Positions 8,606-18,076 are shown, counted from the stretch's first letter. The stretch is DNA of 64,000 bases from Corynebacterium sp. TAE3-ERU16 (GCF_019209935.1 NZ_JAHUTN010000007.1:83337-147336); one strand, 5' to 3'. Translations and numbers: made by a program. The notes: generated from the sequence alone by a model not told the origin.

Positions 8606-9381
8606 GTGTGGAGTCCGCATTCTGTCTTGTTCTGTCCGGCCCAGCGGCCGGCCCGGGGGTCTTCGCCTTCGGCGACGGGCAGGGTGCAGGTGGCGCATCC
8701 GATGGACGGGTAGCCACGGGTGGTCAGGGGGTGCCGGATGAGGTCGTGTTCGACGATGTACCGTTCGGTCTCCTCGAGTGACCAGGTCACCAGGGGCGAG
8801 ATCTTGAGCCGGCCGGTTCTGTCGAGGGTGACGGCCGGGGTGTCGGCGCGCAGCGGGGAGTCGGCGCGGCGCAGTCCGGTGACCCATCCGACGTAGCCGC
8901 TCATCGCGGCGGCGAGTGGCTCGACCTTGCGCATTCGGCAGCACGCCGTGGGGTTGCGGCGGTAGAGCGCGGGCCCGTAGGTGGCGTCCTGCTCGGCGCG
9001 GGTGAGGATCGGGGTCGCGGTGACCAGCGGGAGCTCGTACCGGCGGCGGACCCCGTCGGCGACGTCGAGGGTCTCCTCGAAGTGGTAACCGGTGTCGAGG
9101 AACAGCAGGTCGGCGTCGGGCAGGTACCGGGAGGCCAGCTCGGCGAGGACGGTGTTCTCCATGGACATGGTGACGGCGACGGGGCCGTCAACGTGCTCGG
9201 CGACGGTCGCGAGGATCGTCTCCGCGTCGGCGTCGTACAGGGCGTCGGCGTGCGTGTCGACGAAAGCGGCGAGTTCGGCGCGGGTCCCGGGGTCGAGCGG
9301 TGCGGTGGTCGCCGCCCCGGCCGGTGAGACCTCTGGGTCGCGGTGGGCGCGGGGGCGGGCGAAGCGGCTGAGGTCGGTCAC
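8602..9381 (-). CDS. cysH: Adenylyl-sulfate (APS) reductase
   Basis: 259 residues. Reduces APS to sulfite and AMP. It carries the C-terminal redox motif ECGLHT and the two cysteine pairs diagnostic of the [4Fe-4S] APS-type enzyme (CCRMRK and CATC), which the PAPS-type lacks. GTG 9381 overlaps the cysX stop (GTGA) and is preferred; the frame continues about 50 codons upstream as a shadow of cysX. Use of APS agrees with the absence of an APS kinase in the operon. Confidence 0.93.
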   Translation of the reverse strand: MTDLSRFARPRAHRDPEVSPAGAATTAPLDPGTRAELAAFVDTHADALYDADAETILATVAEHVDGPVAVTMSMENTVLAELASRYLPDADLLFLDTGYHFEETLDVADGVRRRYELPLVTATPILTRAEQDATYGPALYRRNPTACCRMRKVEPLAAAMSGYVGWVTGLRRADSPLRADTPAVTLDRTGRLKISPLVTWSLEETERYIVEHDLIRHPLTTRGYPSIGCATCTLPVAEGEDPRAGRWAGQNKTECGLHT

Positions 9382-9635
9382 GGTACCCGCACCCCCGGTG
9401 TGTGTCCGTGGTGCTCGAGGGACGCCGCGAGCGCCTCCGCGGTGGAGGGCGCGGGCGCGGGCCGGTTCGCCGGGTCGTTGCGGCCGTGGAACATGACGGA
9501 GAACACCCGACGGCATTCCTGGCAGGCCCACGCGAAGTCGGTCTCCTCGTCGGGGAAGAGGTCGGTTCCGCCGCAGTACGCGCAGTACTGCGGGAAGCCG
9601 CGGTTGGGGTTGGGCGTGTCGACGCGGTAGCTCAC
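9378..9635 (-). CDS. cysX: CysX, small two-CxxC protein of the sulfite reductase operon
   Basis: 85 residues, GTG start overlapping the cysI stop (GTGA) and its own stop overlapping the cysH start. Two CxxC pairs (C18/C21 and C38/C41) flank a short acidic linker, typical of a rubredoxin-like or zinc-ribbon knuckle. In C. glutamicum the counterpart lies in the same place and is proposed to be a ferredoxin-like electron carrier to CysI. Biochemical role is inferred. The C-terminal 30 residues are low-complexity and A/P-rich. The same frame runs on upstream inside cysI and is not real there. Confidence 0.85.
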   Translation of the reverse strand: MSYRVDTPNPNRGFPQYCAYCGGTDLFPDEETDFAWACQECRRVFSVMFHGRNDPANRPAPAPSTAEALAASLEHHGHTPGVRVP

Positions 9636-11308
9636 TGCAGGTCCCCCTCGTCGGCGCGCAGGACCCATTCGCGGAACTGCTCGCCCTCGGTGCGCTGCTC
9701 GCGGTAGCGCTCGACGAGCCGGACGACGTAGTCGCCGAGTTCCGCGGAGGTGACCTTGTGCCCGCGCAGCTTGCGGCCGAAGTCGGGGTCGAACCCGAGG
9801 GCGCCGCCGAGGTGCACCTGGAAGCCCTCGACCTTGTTGCCCTCGTCGTCGGTGACGAGCTGGCCCTTGAGTCCGATGTCCGCGACCTGGGAGCGGGCGC
9901 AGGAGTTGGGGCAGCCGTTGAGGCTGATCTTCAGCGGGACGTCCATGTCGACGAGCCGGTCCTCCAGTTCGTCGACGAGCTGGATCGCCCGGGCCTTGGT
10001 GGTCACGAGTGCGAGCTTGCAGAACTCGAGGCCGGTGCAGGAGATCACGCCGCGACGGAACTCGCTCGGCTCCGGGTACAGGCCGGTGGCGTGGAGCGCC
10101 TCCTTGAGCGGTTCGACCTGCCGCTCCTCCACGTCGAGGAACAGCAGCTCCTTGTCCACCGTCGTGCGGATCCGGGTGACGCCGTGGGCCTCGGCGGCGT
10201 CGGCGATGGCGATGAGCTGGTCGCCGGAGGCGTGACCGACGGTGGGCTTGACGCCGACGTAGAAGCGACCGTCCTTCTGCGGGTGGACCCCCAGATGGTC
10301 GCGGTTGCCGGGGTTGACGGGAGCGGCGGGGCCGTCGATGAGCGGGCGGCCGAGGTACTCGTCCTCGAGGACCTGACGGAACTTCTCCACGCCCCACTTC
10401 GCCACGAGGAACTTCAGCCGCGCACGGTTGCGCAGGCGCCGGTAGCCGTAGTCGCGGAACACCTTGACCACCGATGCCCAGACCTCGGGCACCTCGTCGA
10501 GGGGCACCCACACCCCGAGCCGCTGGGCGAGCATCGGGTTGGTCGACAGCCCGCCGCCGACGTAGACGTCGAAGCCGGGGCCGTGTTCGGGGTGGTTCAC
10601 GCCGATGAAGGAGAGGTCCTGGATCTCGTGGGTGACGTCCTGGCGGGGCGAGCCGGAGATCGCGGACTTGAACTTCCGCGGCAGGTTGTGGAGTTCCTCG
10701 CGGTGCAGCCAGTCCGAGGTGATGGCCTCGATGGCGGGGGTCGCGTCGATGATCTCGTCGGCGGCGATTCCCGCGACCGGGGATCCGAGGATCACCCGCG
10801 GCACATCGCCGCAGCCGCAGAGGGTGGACAGGCCGACGGCGTCGAGTTTCTCCCAGATCGCGGGGACGTCCTCGATGCGGATCCAGTGGAGCTGGATGTT
10901 CTGTCGGTCGGTGAAGTCGCCGGTGCCGCGGGCGTAGTCGCGGGAGATCTCGCCGACGGTCCGCAGCTGGGTGGTGCTGACGACGCCGCCGTCGAAACGC
11001 ACCCGCATCATGAAGAACCTGTCCTGCAGCTCGGCGTTGGTGGCGTTGCCCGTGTGCTCGCCCCCGAGGTCCTGGCGGCGCTGCGTGTACAGGCCGACCC
11101 ACTTGAACCTGGGCGCGAGGTCCTCTTCGGCGATGGACTCGAAGCCCTGCTTCGAGTAGATGTCGATGATCCGCTGCCTGCAGGACATCCCCGGGTCCTC
11201 GGCCTTGATCCGCTCGTCGTCGTTGAGGGGCTCGGTGCCGTCGATCTTCCACTGGCCGTCCGGCTTGCGCTGGCGGGCGGGCCGTTCCTTGACGGTTGTC
11301 GGTGCCAT
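9632..11308 (-). CDS. cysI: Assimilatory sulfite reductase (ferredoxin-dependent)
   Basis: 558 residues. Reduces sulfite to sulfide with siroheme and [4Fe-4S]. The cluster/siroheme cysteines are C424, C430, C466 and C470 (CTGLEFC and NGCPNSC). Y74 and C166 have the same 92-residue spacing as the Tyr69-Cys161 covalent cross-link described for M. tuberculosis NirA, so this is the NirA/SirA type. Start ATG 11308 follows AAGGAGC. First gene of a seven-gene operon with overlaps throughout. A ferredoxin-NADP reductase gene (fpr2) directly upstream, as in C. glutamicum, is absent here. Confidence 0.95.
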   Translation of the reverse strand: MAPTTVKERPARQRKPDGQWKIDGTEPLNDDERIKAEDPGMSCRQRIIDIYSKQGFESIAEEDLAPRFKWVGLYTQRRQDLGGEHTGNATNAELQDRFFMMRVRFDGGVVSTTQLRTVGEISRDYARGTGDFTDRQNIQLHWIRIEDVPAIWEKLDAVGLSTLCGCGDVPRVILGSPVAGIAADEIIDATPAIEAITSDWLHREELHNLPRKFKSAISGSPRQDVTHEIQDLSFIGVNHPEHGPGFDVYVGGGLSTNPMLAQRLGVWVPLDEVPEVWASVVKVFRDYGYRRLRNRARLKFLVAKWGVEKFRQVLEDEYLGRPLIDGPAAPVNPGNRDHLGVHPQKDGRFYVGVKPTVGHASGDQLIAIADAAEAHGVTRIRTTVDKELLFLDVEERQVEPLKEALHATGLYPEPSEFRRGVISCTGLEFCKLALVTTKARAIQLVDELEDRLVDMDVPLKISLNGCPNSCARSQVADIGLKGQLVTDDEGNKVEGFQVHLGGALGFDPDFGRKLRGHKVTSAELGDYVVRLVERYREQRTEGEQFREWVLRADEGDLQ

Positions 11309-11411
11309 GGGGTGCTCCTTGGAAAGCCCGGTTCCGGTGGTGCCGGAGCCGGGGCCGCGATGGGGGTGCTGTTGGTGCGGCCAAGTCTGACACAGGAAAC
11401 GCTTCTACGGC

Positions 11412-11433
11412 CATAAAAACGGCATTTTTTATG
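11412..11433. promoter_or_regulatory. AT-rich palindrome upstream of cysI
   Basis: CATAAAAA-N6-TTTTTATG, perfect arms at 11412-11419 and 11426-11433, about 105-125 bp before the cysI start. Candidate binding site for a sulfur regulator such as CysR or McbR; the factor is inferred from C. glutamicum, not seen. Confidence 0.45.
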
Positions 11434-11523
11434 AACTGAGTGGTCTATTTAAACATTTTTGGACGCTTTAACCAGTGTGTATGGGAAAACTATGCTCGTG
11501 AATGAAATAGACCGTTCTGTACA
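11432..11523. promoter_or_regulatory. Possible McbR-like half sites and repeats
   Basis: Compared with the C. glutamicum McbR box TAGAC-N6-GTCTA, TGAAC-N6-GTCTA lies at 11432-11447 and TAGAC-N6-GTACA at 11508-11523, each with one good half. TCTGTAC is also repeated at 11516-11522 and 11532-11538. Suggestive only. Confidence 0.3.
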
Positions 11524-11972
11524 CATCTTGGTCTGTACGCGATCCCTCACCGTCGGGCAACGCCAGTCGGCGACAGGACCGGACACCCCCCCCCGCTCCC
11601 CGAGCCGCCGTTCCGGACCGGACGGAACGACCCGACCCCGCCCGCCGCCCGCCACAGGTGCACAGTCGATCATGCGGGGAGCCGGACACCGGACCGCGGC
11701 GTGCGGACCGACTCCGCTCCCACCCCGGGCAGGCAGACAACCGGGTCCCCCGGAGGCACTGCGTCGGCGTCACCGCTCCGACACGACAGCCGGCACCCCG
11801 GGAAAGGCCTCCGACCGCACACCTCCAACCCCGGAACCGGCCGGGGTCCGTTATTTTCAGGAACGCCGAACCGTCCCCGGACGTCCCTTGAACAGACGTG
11901 TTCCCGTCACCACCGGCGGATCGCGCCGACGTGGGACGCGGACTCTGTTGGGGAGATGACCGGGCCACCGCT

Positions 11973-11978
11973 TAGAGT
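11973..11978 (+). promoter_or_regulatory. Candidate -10 box for EtfD-like gene
   Basis: TAGAGT about 90 bases before the start; a TTGGGG about 19 bases upstream could serve as -35. Weak. Confidence 0.3.
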
Positions 11979-12066
11979 GGAAACCACCAAGCCCGCACGC
12001 AGCCAGCCCGCCCGCGACGGGCGCTGACCACCCGTTCTCCCGCCCACGCCAAGGATCCCTCCCGCG

Positions 12067-15000
12067 ATGACGCTCGCCGCAGCCCCAACCATGACCAGCA
12101 CCACGGTGGTACTGGGATGCATCGGTTTCCTGCTGTCACTTCCCGCGTGGTTCTACTTCCTCCGGGGCGCCAGCCGACTCTTCCGGCTCGTCCGTGCGGG
12201 GCAACCCCTGCCGGGCCGCACCGACCGCCCCACGCGACGCGTCGGCACTCTGTTCAGGGAAGTCGTCCTGCACAGCGAACTGGCCCGGAAACCCGCGATC
12301 GCGGCGGCGCACTGGCTGGTCATGGTCGGTTTCCTCATCGGCTTCGTCCTCTGGTTCGAGGCCTACATCCAGACCTTCCGACCACGCGGGGGCTGGCCCA
12401 TCGTCAGCGAATGGGGCATCTACCACCTCGCCGACGAACTACTCGGCATCGGCACCGTCGCCGGCATCTGTTTCCTGATCGGCGCCCGGCTGCACACCGG
12501 CACCCGAGAACGCATGTCCCGGTTCTACGGGTCCGATGCGCGCGCCGCGCACTTCGTCGAGGGCGTCGTCCTCATCGAGGGACTCGGGATGCTCGCCGTG
12601 AAGTCGGCGAAGATCGCCACCTACGACGACATCCGCCCGCACCTGTGGTCCGATTTCCTGACCATGCACATCGCGCAGCTCCTCCCCGCGAGCGCCGTGA
12701 TGGTCAGCGTGTTCGCCCTGATCAAACTACTGTCCGGGACGGTATGGCTCTTCGTCGTCGGGCGGCAGCTGTCCTGGGGCGTGGCCTGGCACCGCATCAC
12801 CGCCTTCTTCAACATCTTCCTCCAGCGCAACGCAGACGGCGCGCCGGCGCTCGGCGCGCTGGCACCGATGGTCTCCCGCGGTGAGAAAGTCACCCTCGGC
12901 ACCGTCGACGAGCTCGACCCAGACACCGACCCGATCGGCACGGGCACCCTTCGCGACGCCTCCTGGAAGATGCTCCTCGACGCCACGACCTGCACCGACT
13001 GCGGCCGATGCCAGGAACAGTGCCCCGCCTGGAACACCGCGAAACCACTGTCCCCGAAGCTGCTGATGACCGACATCCGCGACGCGATGGTGACCAACTC
13101 CCCCTATCTCCTCGACCCGTCCCTGCTCGAGGCCGACACCTCCCACGACGGTGTGGACGTGCTGAAACTCGTCGGCGAGGGGCAGACCATCGAGCCGGAC
13201 GTCCTGTGGAGCTGCACCAACTGCGGTGCCTGCGTCGAACAGTGCCCGGTCGACATCGAGCACATCGACCACATCGCCAACATGCGCCGCTTCGCGGTCC
13301 TCGCCGAATCGGAGTTCCCCTCCGAGCTGGCGGGCCTGTTCAAGAACCTGGAGGCCAAGGGCAACCCGTGGGGCCGGAACTCCGCCGACCGCGCCACCTG
13401 GATCGAGGCCGCGCGCCGCGACGGCATCGAGGTCCCGGTCTTCGGCGAGGACATCACCGACTTCAACGACACCGAGTACCTCTTCTGGGTCGGGTGCGCC
13501 GGTGCCTACGACGATGAGGCGGTCAAGACGACCCGTGCCGTCGTCGAACTCCTCCACACCGCGGGAGTGAAGTTCGCGGTGCTCTCCAAGGGGGAGACCT
13601 GCACCGGCGATCCCGCCCGGCGCGCCGGCAACGAGTTCCTGTTCCAGATGCTCGCCCAGGAGAACATCAGCACCCTCGACACCGTGTTCGAGGGTGTGCC
13701 GAAGGGCCAGCGCACCATCATCACCACCTGCGCCCACTGCTTCAACACCCTGCGCAACGAGTACCCGGACTTCGACGGCCACTACGACGTCGTCCACCAC
13801 ACCCAGATCCTGAACAAGCTGGTTCGCGAGAAACTCCTCACCCCGGTACCCCGCCGCCCCGAGGACCGTAGGCCGATCACGTACCACGACCCCTGTTTCC
13901 TCGGCCGCCACAACAAGGTCTTCGACCCGCCACGCGAGCTGCTCGGCGCCACGGGGCATGATCTCAGGGAAATGGACCGCAACCGGAACGAGGCCTTCTG
14001 CTGCGGTGCGGGCGGCGCCCGCATGTTCATGGACGAGACCATCGGCACCCGGATCAACGAGAACCGCACCAGTGAGGCGCTCGCCACCGGCGCCGAGGAG
14101 ATCGCCGTCGGCTGTCCCTTCTGCACCGTCATGCTCACCGGAGGGGTCAAGGCCCTCTCCGACAAGCCCTCCGCTGACCAACCGAAGGTCCGGGATGTCG
14201 CGCAGATGCTCCGCGATGCCGTCCTCGTCGAGGGACAGCTACCGGAACCCCGTGAGCGCGCCTTCCTCACGCCTCCCCGTCGGGACATCCTGGATCTGGG
14301 TCTCACCTCGGTGAAGCCGAGGAAGAAGGACACCTGCGGCGGCGGCTCCGGTGGTCAGGGCGACCGGGGCGTGCCCGCTGTGCCCACCGTGTCCACGAAG
14401 CCGACCCAGCCGACCACCGCCCCCGGCACTCCGGAGGCGCCCGGAACTCCCCCTGCCCCTGCCGGATCCGAGGCCACGAAAAACACCGCCTCCAAGGCAC
14501 CCGCGGCACCACGTGCAACCGGCGGAACCACGGCATTTGCCGCACCCAAGGCGCCCGGCACGGCCACACCGCAGCCACCCGCAGCGCCCGCCGCTCCGAA
14601 ACCCGCCGCACCACCGGCACCGGGCGGCAGCGTGCCCGGCGTGCCGGGCGCACCCGGGACCACGAAACCGACGGCTCCAAAAGCACCCACGGCACCCGGC
14701 ACCACCGTTCCACCGGTACCAGGCTCAACCCGGTCCGGAGCACCAAAAGCTCCCGCAGCACCCACGGCACCCGCGGCCCCGAAACCCGCCGTACCACCGG
14801 CACCGGGCACCGGCGTGCCCGGTGCGCCAGGCGCGCCCGGCACTCCCCCTGCCGGTTCCGGAACCGCAAATACCTCTGCCCCCAAGGTTCCCGCAGCACC
14901 ACGGGAAGCCGGCGGAGCCACGGCACCTGCCGCACCCAAGGCACCCGGCGCTGCCACGCCGCAGGCACCCGCAGCACCGAAACCGGCCGTTCCACCGGCA

Positions 15001-15330
15001 CCAGGCTCACCCCGGTCCGGAGCACCCGGAGCACCCGCTGCACCCGCAGCGCCCGCCGCTCCGAAACCCACCGCACCACCGGCACCGGGCGGCAGCGCGC
15101 CCACCGCACCAGGCACACCCGGCACTCCCACGGTTCCGGGAGTTCCAGGCGCTCCGAAGGTACCGGGGATTCCCGCCGCACCCGGCGGGGTACCGCTGAA
15201 GCCGGGTGCGCCCGGGGCTCCCGGTGGCGGCACCCCGGAGCAGCCGGGCGGAGTTCCCGGCGTGCCGGGAACGGAAGAACGGGCGGAGCCCACGGCCACC
15301 GAGGCACCGGGGCGGGAATCCGACGACTGA
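12067..15330 (+). CDS. EtfD-like membrane iron-sulfur oxidoreductase with Pro/Ala/Gly-rich tail
   Basis: 1087 residues. N-terminus: about five membrane helices (first about 12-34, others between 80 and 240) of the NarI/HdrE-like type. Two 4Fe-4S motifs follow (C309-C312-C315-C319 and C383-C386-C389-C393), then two cysteine-rich CCG domains (FCCGAGG and CPFC visible). This is the architecture of mycobacterial Rv0338c, named EtfD, which passes electrons from electron-transfer flavoprotein to the quinone pool. From about residue 763 a tail of some 325 residues is almost entirely P, A, G, T, S and K in PxAP/PGxP-type repeats, longer than I recall for homologues. No ETF genes are in the window. 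Start ATG 12067; ATG 12091 is also possible. Confidence 0.85.
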   Translation: MTLAAAPTMTSTTVVLGCIGFLLSLPAWFYFLRGASRLFRLVRAGQPLPGRTDRPTRRVGTLFREVVLHSELARKPAIAAAHWLVMVGFLIGFVLWFEAYIQTFRPRGGWPIVSEWGIYHLADELLGIGTVAGICFLIGARLHTGTRERMSRFYGSDARAAHFVEGVVLIEGLGMLAVKSAKIATYDDIRPHLWSDFLTMHIAQLLPASAVMVSVFALIKLLSGTVWLFVVGRQLSWGVAWHRITAFFNIFLQRNADGAPALGALAPMVSRGEKVTLGTVDELDPDTDPIGTGTLRDASWKMLLDATTCTDCGRCQEQCPAWNTAKPLSPKLLMTDIRDAMVTNSPYLLDPSLLEADTSHDGVDVLKLVGEGQTIEPDVLWSCTNCGACVEQCPVDIEHIDHIANMRRFAVLAESEFPSELAGLFKNLEAKGNPWGRNSADRATWIEAARRDGIEVPVFGEDITDFNDTEYLFWVGCAGAYDDEAVKTTRAVVELLHTAGVKFAVLSKGETCTGDPARRAGNEFLFQMLAQENISTLDTVFEGVPKGQRTIITTCAHCFNTLRNEYPDFDGHYDVVHHTQILNKLVREKLLTPVPRRPEDRRPITYHDPCFLGRHNKVFDPPRELLGATGHDLREMDRNRNEAFCCGAGGARMFMDETIGTRINENRTSEALATGAEEIAVGCPFCTVMLTGGVKALSDKPSADQPKVRDVAQMLRDAVLVEGQLPEPRERAFLTPPRRDILDLGLTSVKPRKKDTCGGGSGGQGDRGVPAVPTVSTKPTQPTTAPGTPEAPGTPPAPAGSEATKNTASKAPAAPRATGGTTAFAAPKAPGTATPQPPAAPAAPKPAAPPAPGGSVPGVPGAPGTTKPTAPKAPTAPGTTVPPVPGSTRSGAPKAPAAPTAPAAPKPAVPPAPGTGVPGAPGAPGTPPAGSGTANTSAPKVPAAPREAGGATAPAAPKAPGAATPQAPAAPKPAVPPAPGSPRSGAPGAPAAPAAPAAPKPTAPPAPGGSAPTAPGTPGTPTVPGVPGAPKVPGIPAAPGGVPLKPGAPGAPGGGTPEQPGGVPGVPGTEERAEPTATEAPGRESDD
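14341..15320 (+). repeat. Proline/alanine repeat tract coding the EtfD tail
   Basis: Imperfect repeats of GCACCCGC / CCGAAACC-type units encode runs such as AAPAAPKPAAPPAPG, PAAPTAPAAPKPAVPPAPG and AAPAAPKPTAPPAPG. At least four long near-copies are seen, at about 14580, 14760, 14970 and 15050. Such tracts recombine easily, so length may vary between strains. Confidence 0.8.
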
Positions 15331-15469
15331 ACACCACACGGTTCCTTCACCCGCGACGGGTTCCCCCGCGGTCGCGCCCGGCGGCGGGACGATTCACGCG
15401 CTGTTAACGTCGGGGGTGTATCTCAGACACTGACTGACCGCACTCCCGCGGCCCCCTGAAGGATTCCCC

Positions 15470-16525
15470 GTGACCACACCGTCCCGATTCCGACGTGCCG
15501 GCGTTCTGTTCGTCGCCGCAGCACTCAGCTTCTCTCTGGCCGGCTGCGCCGCACACAGCGGCACCCCGGCTCCGGGAACCACGTCGCGGGAGTCGACGGA
15601 GGTCACCTCGCCGCAGGCGACTGACGGCAGGCAGATCAGTATCGTCCATGCACTCGGAACGACGAAGCTCGACGCCCCGGCCAGGACCGTTGTCGCTCTC
15701 GATGACCCCTGGGCGGACGCGGTGCTCATGCTGCACGGCACGTTGGTCGGGTACACCGAGACGTACACGCACGGCACCGAACTCGGTGCCTACCTGGGCG
15801 ATCTCCCAGAGAAATTCGGCGCCGGGGCTGCGATCGTGGGGACTCCGCGGGAACCTGACTTCGACGCGATCGCGGCGCTGAAACCAGACCTGATCGTCGG
15901 GGCCGCGGAAACCAGTGGGGAGCACTACCAGCGGCTCTCCGAGATCGCCCCGACGGTGTTGTCGGAGGGCGCGCCGACAACCTGGAAGAGTCGCTACCTG
16001 GTTCTCGGGAAAGCTCTGGGGGCGGAAGGTGAGGCGTCCGCCATGCTCGGACGGTACGAGGAGGAGGCGCGACGAATCGGCGGTGAGATCAACGCCGGGG
16101 CATCGGATCCGACGATCTCGGTTCTCCGGTTCCAGAACGGCCCGACGAGGATCTACGCGGCGGGCTCCTTCCCCGGTACGGTGCTCACCGACGCCGGGCT
16201 GGCGCGGCCGAAGTCGCAACGCGGCAACCAGGATTTCATCAAGGTCACCGCCGAGCAGGTCGCGGACGTCGACGCCGACCGGATCTTCATCACCACCAGC
16301 CCGTTGGGCGGGGAACGCTCCATGGAGAGCTTCCGGGCGACTGAGAGCTGGTCGGATCTCGAGGCCCGGACCGTCCCCGCCGATGACGCGGCGTGGATCA
16401 CCTCGGAGTCACTGCCGGGCGCGTACGCGATCCTCGACGAGCTCGCCCGCGCATTTCACGTGGACGGACCCGTTGTCCCCGAGGGCCTGGCCCGGTACGC
16501 CGGTGGAGTGAGGAACGAACGGTAG
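15470..16525 (+). CDS. Iron-siderophore ABC transporter substrate-binding lipoprotein
   Basis: 351 residues. Signal peptide with lipobox LAGC (Cys26), then a Ser/Thr/Pro linker and a type III periplasmic-binding fold (TroA/FepB-like). Typical pieces are RTVVALDDPWADAVLML, the FDAIAALKPDLIVG hinge segment and VDADRIFITT near the end. It should bind a ferric siderophore outside the membrane. No permease or ATPase genes are adjacent, so it must work with a transporter encoded elsewhere. Start GTG 15470 follows GAAGGATT. No clear DtxR box was found upstream. Confidence 0.85.
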   Translation: MTTPSRFRRAGVLFVAAALSFSLAGCAAHSGTPAPGTTSRESTEVTSPQATDGRQISIVHALGTTKLDAPARTVVALDDPWADAVLMLHGTLVGYTETYTHGTELGAYLGDLPEKFGAGAAIVGTPREPDFDAIAALKPDLIVGAAETSGEHYQRLSEIAPTVLSEGAPTTWKSRYLVLGKALGAEGEASAMLGRYEEEARRIGGEINAGASDPTISVLRFQNGPTRIYAAGSFPGTVLTDAGLARPKSQRGNQDFIKVTAEQVADVDADRIFITTSPLGGERSMESFRATESWSDLEARTVPADDAAWITSESLPGAYAILDELARAFHVDGPVVPEGLARYAGGVRNER

Positions 16526-16663
16526 CCCCCAGTTGAATCGCGGGGACCGCCCCCATTCACCCCCCTGAATCAGTCACCGCAATTGTGCTATGTACGGCAA
16601 AACGCCGGGGCTGTTTTCCCGAAGCTCCCCGGTTCGGACGCCGTAGATGGCACGATGGTGTCC

Positions 16664-17929
16664 ATGACTGATGCGACCCCCACTCCCAGTGACCCGACCA
16701 ACGGCACCACGCGACGGCGGATCCGACACGCCCGCCGCCTGGACAACGTCGCGTACGAGATCCGCGGACCCATCAGCGCCGAGGCCGAACGGCTCGAGCG
16801 CCAGGGGGTCGAGATCCTGAAGCTGAACACCGGAAACCCGGAGATCTTCGGCTTCCACGCACCGGAAGCCGCCGTGAAGAGCATCATCGACAACATCGGA
16901 CCGGCGCAGGGGTACTCCACCGCCAAGGGGATACCCGAGGTCCGGGAAGCCATCGTGCGCCGTTACGCGGAGATTCCCGGGTTTCCCGAGTTCGACGCCG
17001 ACGACGTATTCCTCGGCAACGGCGTCTCCGATCTGATCCTCATGGTGACCACGGGCCTGCTGAGCCCCGGCGACGAGATTCTCATCCCCATGCCCGATTA
17101 TCCGCTCTGGACGGCGGCGACCAGTCTCGCCGGTGGCACCGCGGTCCACTACCGGTGCGACGAGGACTCCGCCTGGAATCCGGACCTGGATGACCTCCGT
17201 TCGAAGGTGTCGGACAGGACCCGCGCCATCGTCGTGATCAGCCCGAACAACCCCACTGGTGCGGTGTATTCGAGGGAGACCCTGGAGGGCATCGTCCAGA
17301 TCGCCCGCGAGAACGATCTGCTGCTGCTGTCCGACGAGATCTACGACCGGATCCTCTACGACGACGCGGAACACATCAGTGTGGCCACCCTCGCCCCGGA
17401 TCTGTTCACCATCACCTTCAACGGGCTGTCGAAGGCGTATCTCGCCGCGGGCCTGCGCGCGGGATGGATGGTGCTCACCGGCCCGAAGGACCACGCGAAG
17501 GAGTACATCGAGGGGCTCGAACTCCTCGCGGGTACGCGCCTGTGCTCGAACGTGCCCGCACAGTTCGCCATCCCCGCGGCCCTGGAGACCCACCAGGACA
17601 TCTTCGATCTCACGGCTCACCGGGGCCGGCTCCTCGAGCAACGGAACGTCGCGTACGAGGGAATCAACTCCATCGAGGGCCTCAGCACCGTGAAACCGAT
17701 GGGGGCGCTGTACAACTTCACGCGCATCGACCGGAACGTCCACGACATCCACGACGACGCGAAGCTCATGCTCGACCTGCTGCGTCAGGAGCACATCCTG
17801 ATGGTCCAGGGAACCGGCTTCAGCTGGGACGAGCCCGACCATTTCCGGATGGTCACGCTGCCCGCGAAGGACCAGCTGTCCGAGGCCATCGAGCGGCTGG
17901 GCAATTTCCTCGCGCACTACCGCCAGTAG
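16664..17929 (+). CDS. alaT: Alanine aminotransferase (PLP class I/II)
   Basis: 421 residues. Fold-type I aminotransferase converting pyruvate and glutamate to alanine and 2-oxoglutarate (AlaT of C. glutamicum). The PLP lysine is K257 in FNGLSKAYLAAGLRAGW; VISPNNPTGAVYS and LSDEIYDRI are the other cofactor-binding motifs. ATG 16664 is chosen because it matches family N-termini; the frame is open another 27 codons upstream. Monocistronic: a strong terminator follows immediately. Confidence 0.93.
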   Translation: MTDATPTPSDPTNGTTRRRIRHARRLDNVAYEIRGPISAEAERLERQGVEILKLNTGNPEIFGFHAPEAAVKSIIDNIGPAQGYSTAKGIPEVREAIVRRYAEIPGFPEFDADDVFLGNGVSDLILMVTTGLLSPGDEILIPMPDYPLWTAATSLAGGTAVHYRCDEDSAWNPDLDDLRSKVSDRTRAIVVISPNNPTGAVYSRETLEGIVQIARENDLLLLSDEIYDRILYDDAEHISVATLAPDLFTITFNGLSKAYLAAGLRAGWMVLTGPKDHAKEYIEGLELLAGTRLCSNVPAQFAIPAALETHQDIFDLTAHRGRLLEQRNVAYEGINSIEGLSTVKPMGALYNFTRIDRNVHDIHDDAKLMLDLLRQEHILMVQGTGFSWDEPDHFRMVTLPAKDQLSEAIERLGNFLAHYRQ

Positions 17930-17936
17930 GCGTGAC

Positions 17937-17995
17937 ACGGCCCGCCCACAGAGGTTCCTTTCCGGGAGCCGGCGCAGTGCGCGGGCCGTTTTCTC
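17937..17995 (+). terminator. Terminator after alaT
   Basis: ACGGCCCGC (17937-17945) pairs with GCGGGCCGT (17981-17989), followed by TTTCTCT. Confidence 0.7.
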
Positions 17996-18076
17996 TATCA
18001 TTGACCCATGTGGCCGGTCTCCTGACCGGCGTCGGCGGCAGCTCCGCCCCGACAATCGTGCACCACCGATGACGAG

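Larger units (their letters stand above)
11309..12066. other. 758-bp regulatory gap between cysI and the EtfD-like gene
   Basis: No convincing gene. The cysI-proximal 230 bp are AT-rich and hold operator-like elements listed separately. The remainder is GC-rich and unstructured, with a run of nine Cs near 11586. Open frames on both strands here have proteins of arbitrary, R/P/G-rich composition and are treated as noise. Confidence 0.6.

Noticed and set aside
9378..11414. Very long open frame (678 codons) across cysI
   Set aside because: Only its last 85 codons are a gene (cysX). The rest is an R/P/G-rich shadow of cysI in high-GC DNA.
12727..14181. 484-codon minus-strand frame under the EtfD-like gene
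   Set aside because: Composition (G, V, E, D, H-rich without motifs) is typical of antisense frames in high-GC genes; the plus-strand product has clear Fe-S motifs.
14303..15350. Minus-strand frames made of G/A/P repeats opposite the EtfD tail
   Set aside because: Low-complexity mirror of the repeat tract; no start, ribosome site or homology.
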